The notes beneath the pieces are model-generated. The model did not search any database and had not been told where the DNA came from. It saw only the letters and a program-made list of their open reading frames with translations. The position numbers were made by a program, and so were the translations under genes. From JADJPO01 sp963750395 (GTDB lineage: Bacteria > Actinomycetota > Actinomycetes > Actinomycetales > Kineosporiaceae), in NCBI GenBank assembly GCA_963750395.1, contig CAVVQM010000010.1:62001-126000 (forward strand): DNA of 64,000 nucleotides, in the 5' to 3' direction. This document shows positions 32,648-41,780 of the stretch, piece by piece. Position 1 is the first letter of the stretch, and every line of letters begins with the position of its first letter.

Positions 32648-33930
32648 CGGTCCTCATCCTTGTGCTGCGTGGCGGCTTCGACGATCACCGTGGCCAGACG
32701 GTGCCTGCGTCCCTCGAAGCGCTCGGCGGTCAGTCGCAGGCCCGCCACCTCCGCGGTGGAGTCCACGATCGGGACCCGGCCGATGGCCTTGGCCAGCAGC
32801 CCACCCACCGTGTCCACGTCGTCGTCGGTGATCTCGAGGTCGAACAGGTCGCCGACGTCGTCGATGTGCATCCGCGCGCTGACCCGGTAGCGGCCACCGC
32901 CCAGGTCGCTCACGTCGTCCGCGGCTGCGTCGTACTCGTCGGAGATCTCCCCGACGATCTCCTCCACCAGGTCCTCCAGGGTCACCATGCCGGCCGTGCC
33001 TCCGTACTCGTCGACGACGATCGCCACGTGCCCGACGTCGGCCTGCATGTCCCGCAGCAGCTGGTCGGCGCGCTTGCTGTCCGGCACGAAGTGCGGCGGG
33101 CGAAGCAGGTCCCCCACCTTCTGCCGGTCCATCACCGCAGGGTTCTCGTGCTGGCGGCGGGCGACGTCCTTGAGGTAGAGGACCCCGCGGATGTCGTCCA
33201 GGTTCTCGCCGGTCACGGGGATCCGGGAGAAGCCGGAGCGCAGGAACAGCGACATGGCGTCGTGCAGCGACGTCGCGGTGCCGATCGAGACCAGATCGGT
33301 GCGCGGCACCATCACCTCACGCACCCTGGTGTCGCTCAGCTCGAAGACCGAGTGGATCATCTGGCGTTCGTCGGCCGCGATCAGCGCGCTCTCCTCGGCG
33401 ATGTCCACGAGTTCGCGCAGTTCGGCCTCGGAGGCGAACGGTCCGTCGCGGAAGCCGCGGCCGGGTGTGAGCGCATTGCCGACCAGCACCAGCAGCCTCG
33501 CCAGGGGGCCCAGCACCCGGGTCAGGGCGAGCAGGACCGGGGCCGCGACCAGGCCGAAGGTGTCGGCGCGCTGGCGACCATAGGTCCGAGGACCCACGCC
33601 CCCGACGATGAACAGGGCGATGGTCATCGACGCCAGCGTGAGCGCCCCGGCCTGCCACCACCCGTCCACCATGTCGGCGATGACCAGACCGGCGCTGACC
33701 ACGGCCCCCACCTCGGCCAGCACCCGGAGGAAGACAGAGACCAACAGGGTCGGACCGGGATCGGTGGTGACCCGGACCAGCGCCGCGGCCCCACGCTGCC
33801 CCTCGGCCAGCAGGTCCTCGGCCCGCCCACGGGTGACCCGCGAGCAGGCCGCCTCGGACGCCGCGAACCACGCTGCCACGACGAGCAGCGCGATCGCCAG
33901 CGCGACCAACTGCCCGATGGGTGGGGTCAC
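32644..33930 (-). CDS. CNNM/CorC-type transport protein with CBS domains
   Basis: 428 residues. DUF21 (CNNM) membrane domain with four hydrophobic segments in about 1-160, two CBS domains (about 200-320; MVPRTDLVSIGTATSLHDAM and DEYGGTAGMVTLEDLVEEIV), and the C-terminal CorC_HlyC domain. Family members move or regulate Mg or Co and were misnamed hemolysins. The GTG at 33930 overlaps the ybeY stop; the longer frame from 34230 is ybeY in another frame. Standing between ybeY and era is the conserved actinobacterial position. Confidence 0.9.
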   Translation of the reverse strand: MTPPIGQLVALAIALLVVAAWFAASEAACSRVTRGRAEDLLAEGQRGAAALVRVTTDPGPTLLVSVFLRVLAEVGAVVSAGLVIADMVDGWWQAGALTLASMTIALFIVGGVGPRTYGRQRADTFGLVAAPVLLALTRVLGPLARLLVLVGNALTPGRGFRDGPFASEAELRELVDIAEESALIAADERQMIHSVFELSDTRVREVMVPRTDLVSIGTATSLHDAMSLFLRSGFSRIPVTGENLDDIRGVLYLKDVARRQHENPAVMDRQKVGDLLRPPHFVPDSKRADQLLRDMQADVGHVAIVVDEYGGTAGMVTLEDLVEEIVGEISDEYDAAADDVSDLGGGRYRVSARMHIDDVGDLFDLEITDDDVDTVGGLLAKAIGRVPIVDSTAEVAGLRLTAERFEGRRHRLATVIVEAATQHKDEDR

Positions 33931-34388
33931 CGCCTGCCCCGGGTCGACAGGAAGGTGAGCAGCAGCCTGCGCTGCAGCGCGAACATCTCCTTCTCCTCGG
34001 CCGGTTCGGCATGGTCGTAGCCCAGCAGATGCAGGATGCCGTGCGTGGTGAGCAGGAGGAGTTCGTCGTGCGTGGTGTGACCGGCGGTCTTCGCCTGACG
34101 CTGCGCTACCTCGGGGCACAGCACGACGTCGCCGAGCAGGCCGGACTGGGGGTCCTGACCGTTGCGGGTCGGGCGGAGCTCGTCCATCGGGAACGACAGG
34201 ACGTCGGTCGGGCCCGGCTCGTCCATCCACTGCTGGTGCAGCACACTCATCGCCGCCTCGTCCACCAGCAGCACCGACAACTCGGCCTGGGCGTGGATCC
34301 TCAGCTCGTCGAGGACGTGGCGGGCCAGCGCGGCGATCTCCGCCTCCTCGACCTGCGCGCCCGACTCGTTGTTGATCTCGATACTCAC
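33927..34388 (-). CDS. ybeY: Endoribonuclease YbeY
   Basis: Zinc RNase for 16S rRNA 3'-end maturation and ribosome quality control. 153 residues from the GTG at 34388 (SIEINNESG start), which overlaps the phoH stop. The catalytic zinc motif is HGILHLLGYDH and the conserved WMDEPGPTDVLSFPMDE precedes it. The longer frame from 34463 reads phoH tail out of frame. Confidence 0.95.
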   Translation of the reverse strand: MSIEINNESGAQVEEAEIAALARHVLDELRIHAQAELSVLLVDEAAMSVLHQQWMDEPGPTDVLSFPMDELRPTRNGQDPQSGLLGDVVLCPEVAQRQAKTAGHTTHDELLLLTTHGILHLLGYDHAEPAEEKEMFALQRRLLLTFLSTRGRR

Positions 34389-35473
34389 CGGTGCGACCGC
34401 CGGGACCGGGACGCCTGGGCCGCCCGGGGCGGTGCGGCGGGCTCCGCGCGGGACTCGTCCCAACGGGCGTAGGCGTCCACGATCTCGCCGACGAGCCGGT
34501 GCCGGACCACGTCCGCGCTGGTCAGGATGTGGAAGATGACGTCGTCGATGTCGCCCAGGATGTCCCGGACGATGCGCAGCCCCGACGACGTCCCGCTCGG
34601 CAGGTCGACCTGGGTGACGTCACCGGTGACGACCATCTTGGCCCCGAACCCCAGCCGCGTCAGGAACATCTTCATCTGCTCCGGTGAGGTGTTCTGGGCC
34701 TCGTCCAGAATGATGAACGCGTCGTTCAGGGTACGGCCGCGCATGTAGGCCAGGGGGGCCACCTCGATGGTCCCGGCGGCCATCAGCCGTGGGATCGACT
34801 CCGGGTCGACCATGTCGTGCAGCGCGTCGTAGAGCGGGCGCAGGTACGGATCGATCTTCTCGCTCAGCGTGCCCGGCAGGAAGCCGAGCCGCTCCCCCGC
34901 CTCGACCGCCGGCCGGGTCAGGATGATCCTGTTCACCCTCTTGGCCTGAAGGGCCTGGACGGCCTTGGCCATCGCCAGGTAGGTCTTCCCGGTGCCGGCC
35001 GGGCCGATCCCGAACACGATGGTGTGTTCGTCGATCGCGTCCACGTAGCGTTTCTGGTTGAGCGTCTTCGGACGGATCGTGCGGCCCCGGCTCGAGAGCA
35101 CGTCGAGGGTGAGCACGTCGGCCGGGCGCTCGCTGGTGTGCTGGCGAAGCATGGACAGCGAGCGCTCCACGGCGTCCACGGTCGGCACCTGTCCGGCCCC
35201 GATCACCGCGGTCAGTTCGTCGAGCAGCCGCTCCACGAGGGCCACGTCACCGTGACGGCCGGCGACCGTGATCTCGTTGCCGCGCACATGGATGTCGGTC
35301 TGCGGGAAGGCCCGCTCGACGCTGCGCAGGATCTCGTCGCGCGCGCCCAGCAGAGCGACCATCGCGACCTCCGGGGGCACGACGATCCTGTGGACGGCGG
35401 AGTCACCGCTCGCGGAGGGGACCTGGACAGGGTCGCGGCGGGCGGCGGGTTCGGGGTGATTGGGCTCGGTCAT
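34385..35473 (-). CDS. phoH: PhoH-like ATPase
   Basis: 362 residues. The N-terminal region has a KH-like fold (about 30-95), then the PhoH P-loop domain with Walker A GPAGTGKTYLAMAKAV, RPAVEAGERLGFLPG and Walker B FIILDEAQN. Family members are ATPases with RNA helicase or RNase links; here, as elsewhere, the gene precedes ybeY and probably acts in RNA processing. The start may be the ATG at 35473 or at 35485, neither with a strong ribosome binding site. The last 20 residues are Ala/Arg-rich. Confidence 0.93.
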   Translation of the reverse strand: MTEPNHPEPAARRDPVQVPSASGDSAVHRIVVPPEVAMVALLGARDEILRSVERAFPQTDIHVRGNEITVAGRHGDVALVERLLDELTAVIGAGQVPTVDAVERSLSMLRQHTSERPADVLTLDVLSSRGRTIRPKTLNQKRYVDAIDEHTIVFGIGPAGTGKTYLAMAKAVQALQAKRVNRIILTRPAVEAGERLGFLPGTLSEKIDPYLRPLYDALHDMVDPESIPRLMAAGTIEVAPLAYMRGRTLNDAFIILDEAQNTSPEQMKMFLTRLGFGAKMVVTGDVTQVDLPSGTSSGLRIVRDILGDIDDVIFHILTSADVVRHRLVGEIVDAYARWDESRAEPAAPPRAAQASRSRRSHR

Positions 35474-35535
35474 GGGTAGCCCCATCGTAGCCAGCCGGAC
35501 CGCATCGCGAACGCGCCCGGGCGCTCAGCGGCGAC

Positions 35536-35880
35536 TCAGCCGGGTGGCCAGGTGAACGAGCGGCCGGCGAGCACATGCCCGTGCACGTGGAACACGCTCT
35601 GCCCCACCCCCGCGCCGGTGTTGAAGACCAGCCGGAACTGCCCGTCCGATTCCTGCTCGGCGACCTCCGAGCCCACCGCGACCAGTTCGGCCAGGGTCGC
35701 GGGATCGGCGGTCATCGAGACGACGTTCTCGTGGTGCTCGCGCGAGACCACCAGGACGTGCGTCGGGGCCACCGGATTGACGTCCCGGAAGGCGACCACC
35801 CGCTCGCCCGCGTGGACGATCTCCGCCGACGCGGCACCGTCGACGATCCGGCAGAAGAGGCATTCACTGCGATCGGCCAT
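35536..35880 (-). CDS. HIT-family (HINT-type) nucleotide hydrolase
   Basis: 114-residue histidine-triad protein: ADRSECLFCRIVDG at the N-terminus with the zinc-type CxxC, and the catalytic HVHGHVLAG near the C-terminus. HINT proteins hydrolyse nucleoside phosphoramidates. The gene is in the standard place between rsmE and phoH. The frame continuing upstream to 36261 is out-of-frame rsmE sequence. Confidence 0.93.
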   Translation of the reverse strand: MADRSECLFCRIVDGAASAEIVHAGERVVAFRDVNPVAPTHVLVVSREHHENVVSMTADPATLAELVAVGSEVAEQESDGQFRLVFNTGAGVGQSVFHVHGHVLAGRSFTWPPG

Positions 35881-35894
35881 GCCCGCAAGCCTAG

Positions 35895-36656
35895 TCAGGT
35901 CCACCGACCCAGCGCCGCGCTCAGCAACGACAGCGCCGCCGGCCCCGCGGTCGAGGATCGCAGCACGGTCGGCCCGAGCCGGACGACGTCGGCGCCGGCC
36001 CCGCTCAGCCCGGCCAGCTCGTCCTCGGTGATGCCGCCCTCGGGCCCGACGACGATCGCCACCCGGTCGACGCCCTCCGGCACGGGCCACTGCGTGAGCG
36101 GCGCCTCGCCGTCCTCGTGCAGCACCAGGACGGCGCCCGAACCGGCGCCGGTGAGGTCGGCGGCCCACTCGAGGAGACCGGCGGTGGTCATGGGCTCGCC
36201 GACGTGTGGCAGCCGCGCGCGGCGGGACTGCTTGCCCGCCGATCGGACGACGCCACGCCACTTGTCCAGGGCACGCCTCCCGCGCTCACCCGACCAGACC
36301 ACGACGCTGCGGCGGGCCTGCCAGGGCAGCACCTGGTCGACCCCGAGCTCGGTGGCGGTCTCGACGGCCAGCTCATCGCGTCCGCCCTTGGCCAGCGCCT
36401 GAACCAGGATCAGCGCCGGACGAGCGACCGGAACGGTCTCGACGGCCTGGACCGCGAGGACGAGCCGTTGCCGGGTGGCCTCCGAGACCGTGCACCGGGC
36501 GAGGCCACCGAGTCCGTCCGCGACGTCGACCCGCTCACCGGGTCTGGTCCGGCGCACGGTCACGGCGTGCCGGGCCTCGTCGCCGGTCAGCACCAGGTCG
36601 TCGCCGGCGTCCACGCCGTCCAACGGGTGGTCGAGCAGGTAGAGCGGGGCGGTCAC
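35895..36656 (-). CDS. rsmE: 16S rRNA (uracil1498-N3)-methyltransferase
   Basis: 253-residue SPOUT methyltransferase. N-terminal PUA-like domain (HAVTVRRTRPGERVDVADG), then the knotted SAM-binding domain with ALAKGGRDELAVETATELGV, VVGPEGGITEDELA and the closing LGPTVLRSSTAGPAALSLL. It modifies U1498 of the small ribosomal subunit. Its start overlaps the dnaJ stop by 4 bp. Confidence 0.95.
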   Translation of the reverse strand: MTAPLYLLDHPLDGVDAGDDLVLTGDEARHAVTVRRTRPGERVDVADGLGGLARCTVSEATRQRLVLAVQAVETVPVARPALILVQALAKGGRDELAVETATELGVDQVLPWQARRSVVVWSGERGRRALDKWRGVVRSAGKQSRRARLPHVGEPMTTAGLLEWAADLTGAGSGAVLVLHEDGEAPLTQWPVPEGVDRVAIVVGPEGGITEDELAGLSGAGADVVRLGPTVLRSSTAGPAALSLLSAALGRWT

Positions 36657-37789
36657 CGTCCCGCGAACCGGTCCCGCAGCTTGGAGAAGACGCCCTGCTG
36701 GTTGGCGGAGAACCGGGCGGTGGGGCGCTCCTCGCCGCGCAGTTTCGCCAGCTCGCGCAACAGGCTCTCCTGCTCCTCGTCCAGCCTGTTGGGGGTCTGC
36801 ACGTCGAGGTGGACGATCATGTCTCCTCGCCCACCGCCGCGCAGGTGCGTCACGCCGTGGTCGCGAAGGACGATCGTCTCACCCGGCTGCGTCCCGGCCC
36901 GGACGTCGACGGACTCTGCCCCGTCGAAGGTCTCCAGCTCGATCACGGTGCCGAGCGCGGCGGCGGTCATCGGCAGCTCGACCGCGCAGTGCACGTCGTC
37001 CCCGCTCCGGGTGAAGGTCGGGTGCGGGCGCTCGACGATCTCGACGTACAGGTCGCCCTGCGGCCCACCGGCCGGTCCGACCTCACCCTCACCGGTGAGC
37101 TGGATGCGGTTGCCGGTGTCGACCCCCGGCGGGATCTTGATCTTCAGCGACCGTCGCGATCGAACGCGGCCCTCCCCCGAGCACTCCAGGCACGGGGAGG
37201 GGATCACGGTGCCGTAGCCGTGGCAGACGGAGCAGACCTGCTGGGTCATCACCTGGCCGAGGAAGGAACGGGCCACCCGCTGGATCTGCCCGCGGCCCTT
37301 GCACGCCGCACAGGTCTGGGGCGAGGTGCCCGGCTGGCAGCAGTTCCCCCTGCACTGGGAGCAGACCACCGCGGTCTCGACGGTCAGCTCCTTCTCCACC
37401 CCGAAGACCGCCTCGGCCAGGTCGATCTCGACCCGGACCAGAGCGTCCTGACCGCGTCGCTGGCGAGGCACCGGGCCCCGCGCGCCGCCACCTGCGGCGC
37501 CGAAGAAGGTCTCGAAGATGTCGCTGAAGCCGAAGCCGGTGCCGTAGCCGCCCCCGGTCCCGCTCGGGTCCCCGCCCATGTCGTAGACCTGACGCTTGTC
37601 GGCGTTGGACAGGACGTCGTAGGCGCGGCTGACCTCCTTGAACCGCTCCTCGGCCTGCGGGCCCGCGTTCACGTCGGGGTGCAGCTGGCGGGCCAGCTTG
37701 CGGTAGGCCTTCTTGATCTCCTCGGGGGTCGCATCGCGCGAGACGCCGAGGGCCTCGTAGTAGTCGCTCACCGGGCTCCGATTGGTCAT
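36653..37789 (-). CDS. dnaJ: Chaperone DnaJ
   Basis: 378-residue type I J-protein. J domain with the HPD triplet in LARQLHPDVNAG, a Gly/Phe region (GGGYGTGFGFSDIFETFFG), four zinc-finger repeats (CSQCRGNC, CAACKGRG, CSVCHGYG, CLECSGEG) and the C-terminal substrate domain. The first repeat is irregular (CSQCRGNCC). It is in the hrcA-dnaJ pair behind the CIRCE element, so repression by HrcA is expected. The main dnaK is not in this window; the Hsp70 at 21931 is unlikely to be its partner. Confidence 0.95.
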   Translation of the reverse strand: MTNRSPVSDYYEALGVSRDATPEEIKKAYRKLARQLHPDVNAGPQAEERFKEVSRAYDVLSNADKRQVYDMGGDPSGTGGGYGTGFGFSDIFETFFGAAGGGARGPVPRQRRGQDALVRVEIDLAEAVFGVEKELTVETAVVCSQCRGNCCQPGTSPQTCAACKGRGQIQRVARSFLGQVMTQQVCSVCHGYGTVIPSPCLECSGEGRVRSRRSLKIKIPPGVDTGNRIQLTGEGEVGPAGGPQGDLYVEIVERPHPTFTRSGDDVHCAVELPMTAAALGTVIELETFDGAESVDVRAGTQPGETIVLRDHGVTHLRGGGRGDMIVHLDVQTPNRLDEEQESLLRELAKLRGEERPTARFSANQQGVFSKLRDRFAGR

Positions 37790-37817
37790 GGTGTCGGGTC
37801 TTTCGATCGTGGGCGGA

Positions 37818-38861
37818 TCACTGATCGACGGGCGGCTGACCGACCGGCATCAGGATCCGGGAGACGTATCGGGCGACCGCACGCACGGCCGCGATGGTTG
37901 TCGGGTAGTCCATCCGGGTCGGGCCGAGCACTCCGAGACGGGCCACCACCTCACCACCGGAACCGTAGCCGCTGGCGACCACGGAGGTCTCGTTCAGGCC
38001 CTCGTGGGCGTTCTCGTGCCCGATCCGCACCCCGACGTCGCCGGTGTCCGAGGCCATCTCGGACAGCAGTCGCAGCAGCACCACCTGCTCCTCCAGCGCC
38101 TCGAGCACCGGGGAGATCGAGTGACCGAAATCGGTGCCGGCGCGTGCGAGGTTCGCCGTCCCCGAGAGCACGATCCGTTCCTCGCGCTCGATCGCCAGGG
38201 AGTCCTCCAGGGCGTCCAGCACCCCGCGCACCAGGGGCCGGTCCGCGGGTGGGAAGGTGCTCGGCAGCGAGGCGAGGGCGGCGGTGACCGCGGTCAGTCG
38301 CCGTCCGCTGACGGCGGACAGGAGCCGGGCCCGCAGCTCGCCGAGCAGCGTCTCGCTCGGATCGAGGCCGACCTCCACCACGCGTTGTTCGACCCGTCCG
38401 GTGTCGGTGATCAGGACCAGCAGCAGCCGGCCCGCCCCGAGCGGGACGAATTCGATGTGCCGAACCGTCGAGCGGGTCAGCGACGGGTACTGCACCACGG
38501 CGACCTGATGGGTGATGTGCGCGAGCATCCGCACCGTGCGGTCGAGGACGTCGTCCAGATCGACCGCGCCCTGCAGCAGGCTCTGGATCGCGCGCCGTTC
38601 GGCGGAGGACAGCGGCTTGATGCTGCTCAGTCGGTCGACGAACAGCCGGTAGCCCTTGTCGGTGGGTACCCGCCCGGCGCTGGTGTGCGGCTGGGCGATG
38701 TAGCCCTCCTCCTCCAGGGCGGCCATGTCGTTGCGGATCGTGGCCGGGGAGACCCCGAGGTTGTGCCGCTCGGCCAGGGCCTTGGAGCCGACCGGCTCGC
38801 TGGTCTGCACGTAGTCCTCGACGATGGCACGCAGGACGTCGAGCCGGCGATCCTCACTCAC
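37818..38861 (-). CDS. hrcA: Heat-inducible transcription repressor HrcA
   Basis: 347 residues. N-terminal winged helix (DRRLDVLRAIVEDYVQTSEP and GVSPATIRNDMAALEEEGYI), inserted dimer domain and GAF-like domain. It binds CIRCE operators and depends on GroEL to stay active. I chose GTG 38861 (SEDRRLD start); the upstream ATG at 38897 adds sequence not typical of HrcA. A CIRCE element lies 55 bp upstream, showing autoregulation of hrcA-dnaJ. Confidence 0.95.
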   Translation of the reverse strand: MSEDRRLDVLRAIVEDYVQTSEPVGSKALAERHNLGVSPATIRNDMAALEEEGYIAQPHTSAGRVPTDKGYRLFVDRLSSIKPLSSAERRAIQSLLQGAVDLDDVLDRTVRMLAHITHQVAVVQYPSLTRSTVRHIEFVPLGAGRLLLVLITDTGRVEQRVVEVGLDPSETLLGELRARLLSAVSGRRLTAVTAALASLPSTFPPADRPLVRGVLDALEDSLAIEREERIVLSGTANLARAGTDFGHSISPVLEALEEQVVLLRLLSEMASDTGDVGVRIGHENAHEGLNETSVVASGYGSGGEVVARLGVLGPTRMDYPTTIAAVRAVARYVSRILMPVGQPPVDQ

Positions 38862-38916
38862 GGCCCACACCTCCCGCGTCTCGTGTCGTGCTGGCACCCA
38901 CGACTGGCTCTCACTG

Positions 38917-38943
38917 CTGGCACTCGCTGCGCGCGAGTGCCAG
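38917..38943. promoter_or_regulatory. CIRCE element
   Basis: CTGGCACTC, nine bases, GAGTGCCAG: a perfect inverted repeat differing from consensus TTAGCACTC-N9-GAGTGCTAA only in the outer positions of each arm. It lies in the 190-bp divergent gap between hrcA and the DUF3097 gene. Confidence 0.95.
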
Positions 38944-39053
38944 TCTACGTCGGCCCGCCCGCCGACGTCCTCATCACCTGCGCCGCGGGGTGCGACGAAG
39001 CGGGCGCGGTGTCGCTACCGGCCCGGGTCGGCCCCGCCTGACACGCTTGGTCC

Positions 39054-39917
39054 GTGGACGGCAGGTATGGTCCGGGCCGGCTCGGCCGGACCCGCGACAG
39101 CAGCACCACCGCGGTGGGCGCCGAACCCGGGCTGGTGGTCGAGGACGTCGAGACCGGCTGGTGCGGAGCGGTGATCCGCACCGAGAAGAGCGGCGGGGTT
39201 CATCTCGTGGTCTTGGAGGACCGGCGCGGCAAGACCCGCTCCTTCCCCCTCGGTGGCGGCTTCTGGATCGACGGTGAGGCGGTCGAACTGGTCCCCCCGG
39301 CGCCCGCCGGCCTGGCCGCCGAGCGCGCGCGGACCGCCCGGACGGCATCCGGGTCGCGCGCCGTGGCCGGGCTGCGGGCCCGCACCGCCCGGGCCTCGCG
39401 GATCCTGGTCGAGGGCCGGCACGATGCCGAACTGGTGGAGAAGGTCTGGGGGGACGACCTGCGCATCGAGGGCGTCGTGGTCGAGATGCTGGACGGCGTG
39501 GACGACCTGGCCGCCGCCGTCCGGGAGTTCGGTCCGGGCCCGGACAGGCGCCTGGGCATCCTGGTCGACCATCTCGTCGCCGGCTCCAAGGAGTGGCACG
39601 AGGCCACCGCGGTCACCCGGCTGGGCGGCGCGGCGGCCCACGTACTCGTGGTCGGACACCCCTACGTCGACGTGTGGCAGGCCGTCCGGCCCGAGCGCCT
39701 GGGGCTGGACGCCTGGCCCCGGATCCCCCGAGGCCAGTCCTGGAAGCACGGGATCCTGGCGGCCCTCGGTTGGCCGCACGCCGATCAGCGCGACGTCGCC
39801 CTGGGGTGGAGGCGGATCCTCGCCACGGTGAGGACCTACGCCGACCTGGAGCCGGAGCTCCTGGGCCGCGTCGAGGAACTGATCGACTTCGTCACCGCAG
39901 GGCAGGACGCTACTTGA
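39054..39917 (+). CDS. DUF3097 family protein
   Basis: 287 residues from GTG 39054. The N-terminal 75 residues are a small beta domain (GLVVEDVETGWCGAVIRTEK, then GKTRSFPLGGGFWIDGE); the C-terminal two-thirds resemble a Toprim-type fold with ILVEGRHDAELVEKVWGDDL, GILVDHLVAGSKEW and VVGHPYVDVWQAV. The acidic residues in EGRHDAE and DH are what a Toprim metal site needs. The family is restricted to Actinobacteria and always lies near hrcA; its function is unknown. Its end overlaps the convergent permease gene by 8 bp. Confidence 0.9.
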   Translation: MDGRYGPGRLGRTRDSSTTAVGAEPGLVVEDVETGWCGAVIRTEKSGGVHLVVLEDRRGKTRSFPLGGGFWIDGEAVELVPPAPAGLAAERARTARTASGSRAVAGLRARTARASRILVEGRHDAELVEKVWGDDLRIEGVVVEMLDGVDDLAAAVREFGPGPDRRLGILVDHLVAGSKEWHEATAVTRLGGAAAHVLVVGHPYVDVWQAVRPERLGLDAWPRIPRGQSWKHGILAALGWPHADQRDVALGWRRILATVRTYADLEPELLGRVEELIDFVTAGQDAT

Positions 39918-40725
39918 CCTCGGCGCGCATCAACTGCCACAGGCCGACCACGAGCGGCAGCACGAGCCAGATCAGGCCGCTGACGGCCAGCTGGCCCCAC
40001 TGGTCCCCGGTCAGCGCCGTGCCCTCGAACAGGCTGGTCTGGTTGAACTGGAAGTCCACCCACTTCTGGACGTCGGCGAACCAGGTCTGCGTCGCCGCGA
40101 GGAGCCCGGTGAGGGTCGGCACGACGAAGCTGTAGACGAAGTAGCCGACGATCGCGGCGGCCGAGTTGCGGATCAGCACGCCGAGCATGAACCCGATCAG
40201 CAGGCCGAGCACGTTGGCCAGCACGATGTAGGCCAGTTCCCTGGCGGAGGTCTGCCACACGATGTCGACGCCGGTGATCGCGGCGCCGGCCAGGTTGCCC
40301 AGGGCCCCGATCCCCATCGCGACGATCATGGAGGCGACACCGACGAGAATCGCGCCGAGGAGTTTGGCGACGATGATCCGGGACCGGTTGGGGACCAGGG
40401 TGAAGGTGGTCAGTCCGGTCCGCTGGCTCCATTCGCTGGTCACCGACAGGATCGCGATGACCGGCAGGAGGATCGACATCGGGATGCCCACGGCCGCCCC
40501 GAAGGTGCCGTAGGTGATCGCCGAGTCCGGGGCGAAGATGATCACGGCGGCCGTGGCCAGCAGCGATGTGATGGCGATGCTCATCAACAGCCAGAAGCCC
40601 GACCGGGTGTCGAACATCTTGCGCAGTTCGATCCCCGCGACGCGCAGGAAGGGGATCGTCGGGACGGCGTGCGCGTGGCGCTCGCGGCGGCCCAGGGAAC
40701 TGACGTGCTCGAGTGTGGTGGTCAT
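39910..40725 (-). CDS. ABC-2 type transporter permease
   Basis: 271 residues with six hydrophobic segments. The N-terminus before the first helix reads PTIPFLRVAGIELRKMFDTRSGFW, then the ABC-2 core. The paired ATPase gene overlaps its start (ATGA). Exporter of unknown substrate; bacitracin or antibiotic-resistance type is likely by comparison. Confidence 0.82.
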   Translation of the reverse strand: MTTTLEHVSSLGRRERHAHAVPTIPFLRVAGIELRKMFDTRSGFWLLMSIAITSLLATAAVIIFAPDSAITYGTFGAAVGIPMSILLPVIAILSVTSEWSQRTGLTTFTLVPNRSRIIVAKLLGAILVGVASMIVAMGIGALGNLAGAAITGVDIVWQTSARELAYIVLANVLGLLIGFMLGVLIRNSAAAIVGYFVYSFVVPTLTGLLAATQTWFADVQKWVDFQFNQTSLFEGTALTGDQWGQLAVSGLIWLVLPLVVGLWQLMRAEVK

Positions 40726-41621
40726 GCTGCGACTCCTTCGCGCTGGGTGTCGGCCGTGAGTTCGAGGAACATCTCCTCCAGGCCCGCGCCCTCGGCGGGC
40801 CGCAGTTCGACCAGTGCCACGCCGGCCTGCAGGGCGATCCGGCCGACCTGATCCGGTGTGGCCTCGACCCTGAGGGCGTCGTCCCCGCCCGCGTGAGCGA
40901 GCAGCCCGGCGGTGCTCAGGGCCTGCGCCAGCGCCTCGGGCTGTGCGGTGCGGACCAGGGTGCCCGCGGTGGCGAGCAGGTCCTGCTTGGTGCCCTGAGC
41001 GACGATGCGGCCGTTGCCGATGACGACCAGATCGTCTGCGATGACCTCGATCTCGTGCAGCAGGTGCGAACTGAGCAGCACCGTCCCGCCACGATCGGCG
41101 TAGTCGCGCAGCAGGTCTCGCATCCAGCGGATGCCGGCGGGGTCGAGCCCGTTCGCGGGCTCGTCGAGGATCAGCACGTGCGGGTCGCCGATCAGGGCGG
41201 TGGCGATGCCGAGCCGCTGGCGCATGCCGAGCGAGTAGTTGCGCACCCGCCGCCCGGCCTCGACCGGCGTCAGGCTGACCAGGTCGAGCATCGCGTCGAC
41301 GGCCTCGCTCGACACTCCGATGGTCTTCTGCGCGATGGTGAGGATCTCGCGCCCGGTGCGACCCGCGTGCTGGGCCGAGGCGTCGAGCAGCACTCCGACC
41401 TCGCGGCCCGGATTGGGCATGTCGGTGAAGCGGCGACCCTCGATGGTGGCGGTTCCGGCCGTCGGCCGGGTCAGACCCACCATGATCCGCATGGCGGTGG
41501 ACTTGCCGGCACCGTTGGGTCCGAGGAAGCCGGTCACGCGGCCCGGGCGGGCGGTGAACGAGACGTCGTCGAGCGCGGTGAACGCGCCGTACTTCATGGC
41601 CAGAGAGGCGACTTCAATCAT
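40722..41621 (-). CDS. ABC exporter ATPase
   Basis: 299 residues from the ATG at 41621 (IEVASLAMKYGAF start). Walker A GPNGAGKSTAMRI, signature YSLGMRQRLGIA, Walker B VLILDEPANGLDPAG and H-loop LLSSHLLHEIE. A TAGTGT hexamer seven bases before the ATG suggests a leaderless transcript; a GTG at 41630 is an alternative start. It pairs with the downstream ABC-2 permease. Confidence 0.88.
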   Translation of the reverse strand: MIEVASLAMKYGAFTALDDVSFTARPGRVTGFLGPNGAGKSTAMRIMVGLTRPTAGTATIEGRRFTDMPNPGREVGVLLDASAQHAGRTGREILTIAQKTIGVSSEAVDAMLDLVSLTPVEAGRRVRNYSLGMRQRLGIATALIGDPHVLILDEPANGLDPAGIRWMRDLLRDYADRGGTVLLSSHLLHEIEVIADDLVVIGNGRIVAQGTKQDLLATAGTLVRTAQPEALAQALSTAGLLAHAGGDDALRVEATPDQVGRIALQAGVALVELRPAEGAGLEEMFLELTADTQREGVAA

Positions 41622-41780
41622 GCGGTTCACACTAGGTCCGCCTCGGGGAGGGCCGGACATCCGGCACCCCCCGGAGCCACCCCCGAGTCGACCCCGAGCG
41701 CGCGGGGGGGGTCCAGGGTCAGGGGCGACTCAGGGACGGGCCCGGATGCCCGTCGGGCCCGGTTGTGGGTTGATGGATAC

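Noticed and set aside
32644..33930. Hemolysin annotation
   Set aside because: CNNM/CorC proteins are ion-transport related; the hemolysin name is historical and not supported here.
35513..35524. GCGCCCGGGCGC palindrome as terminator between HIT and phoH genes
   Set aside because: A 12-bp self-complementary GC string is common at this base composition and leaves no loop; no further support.
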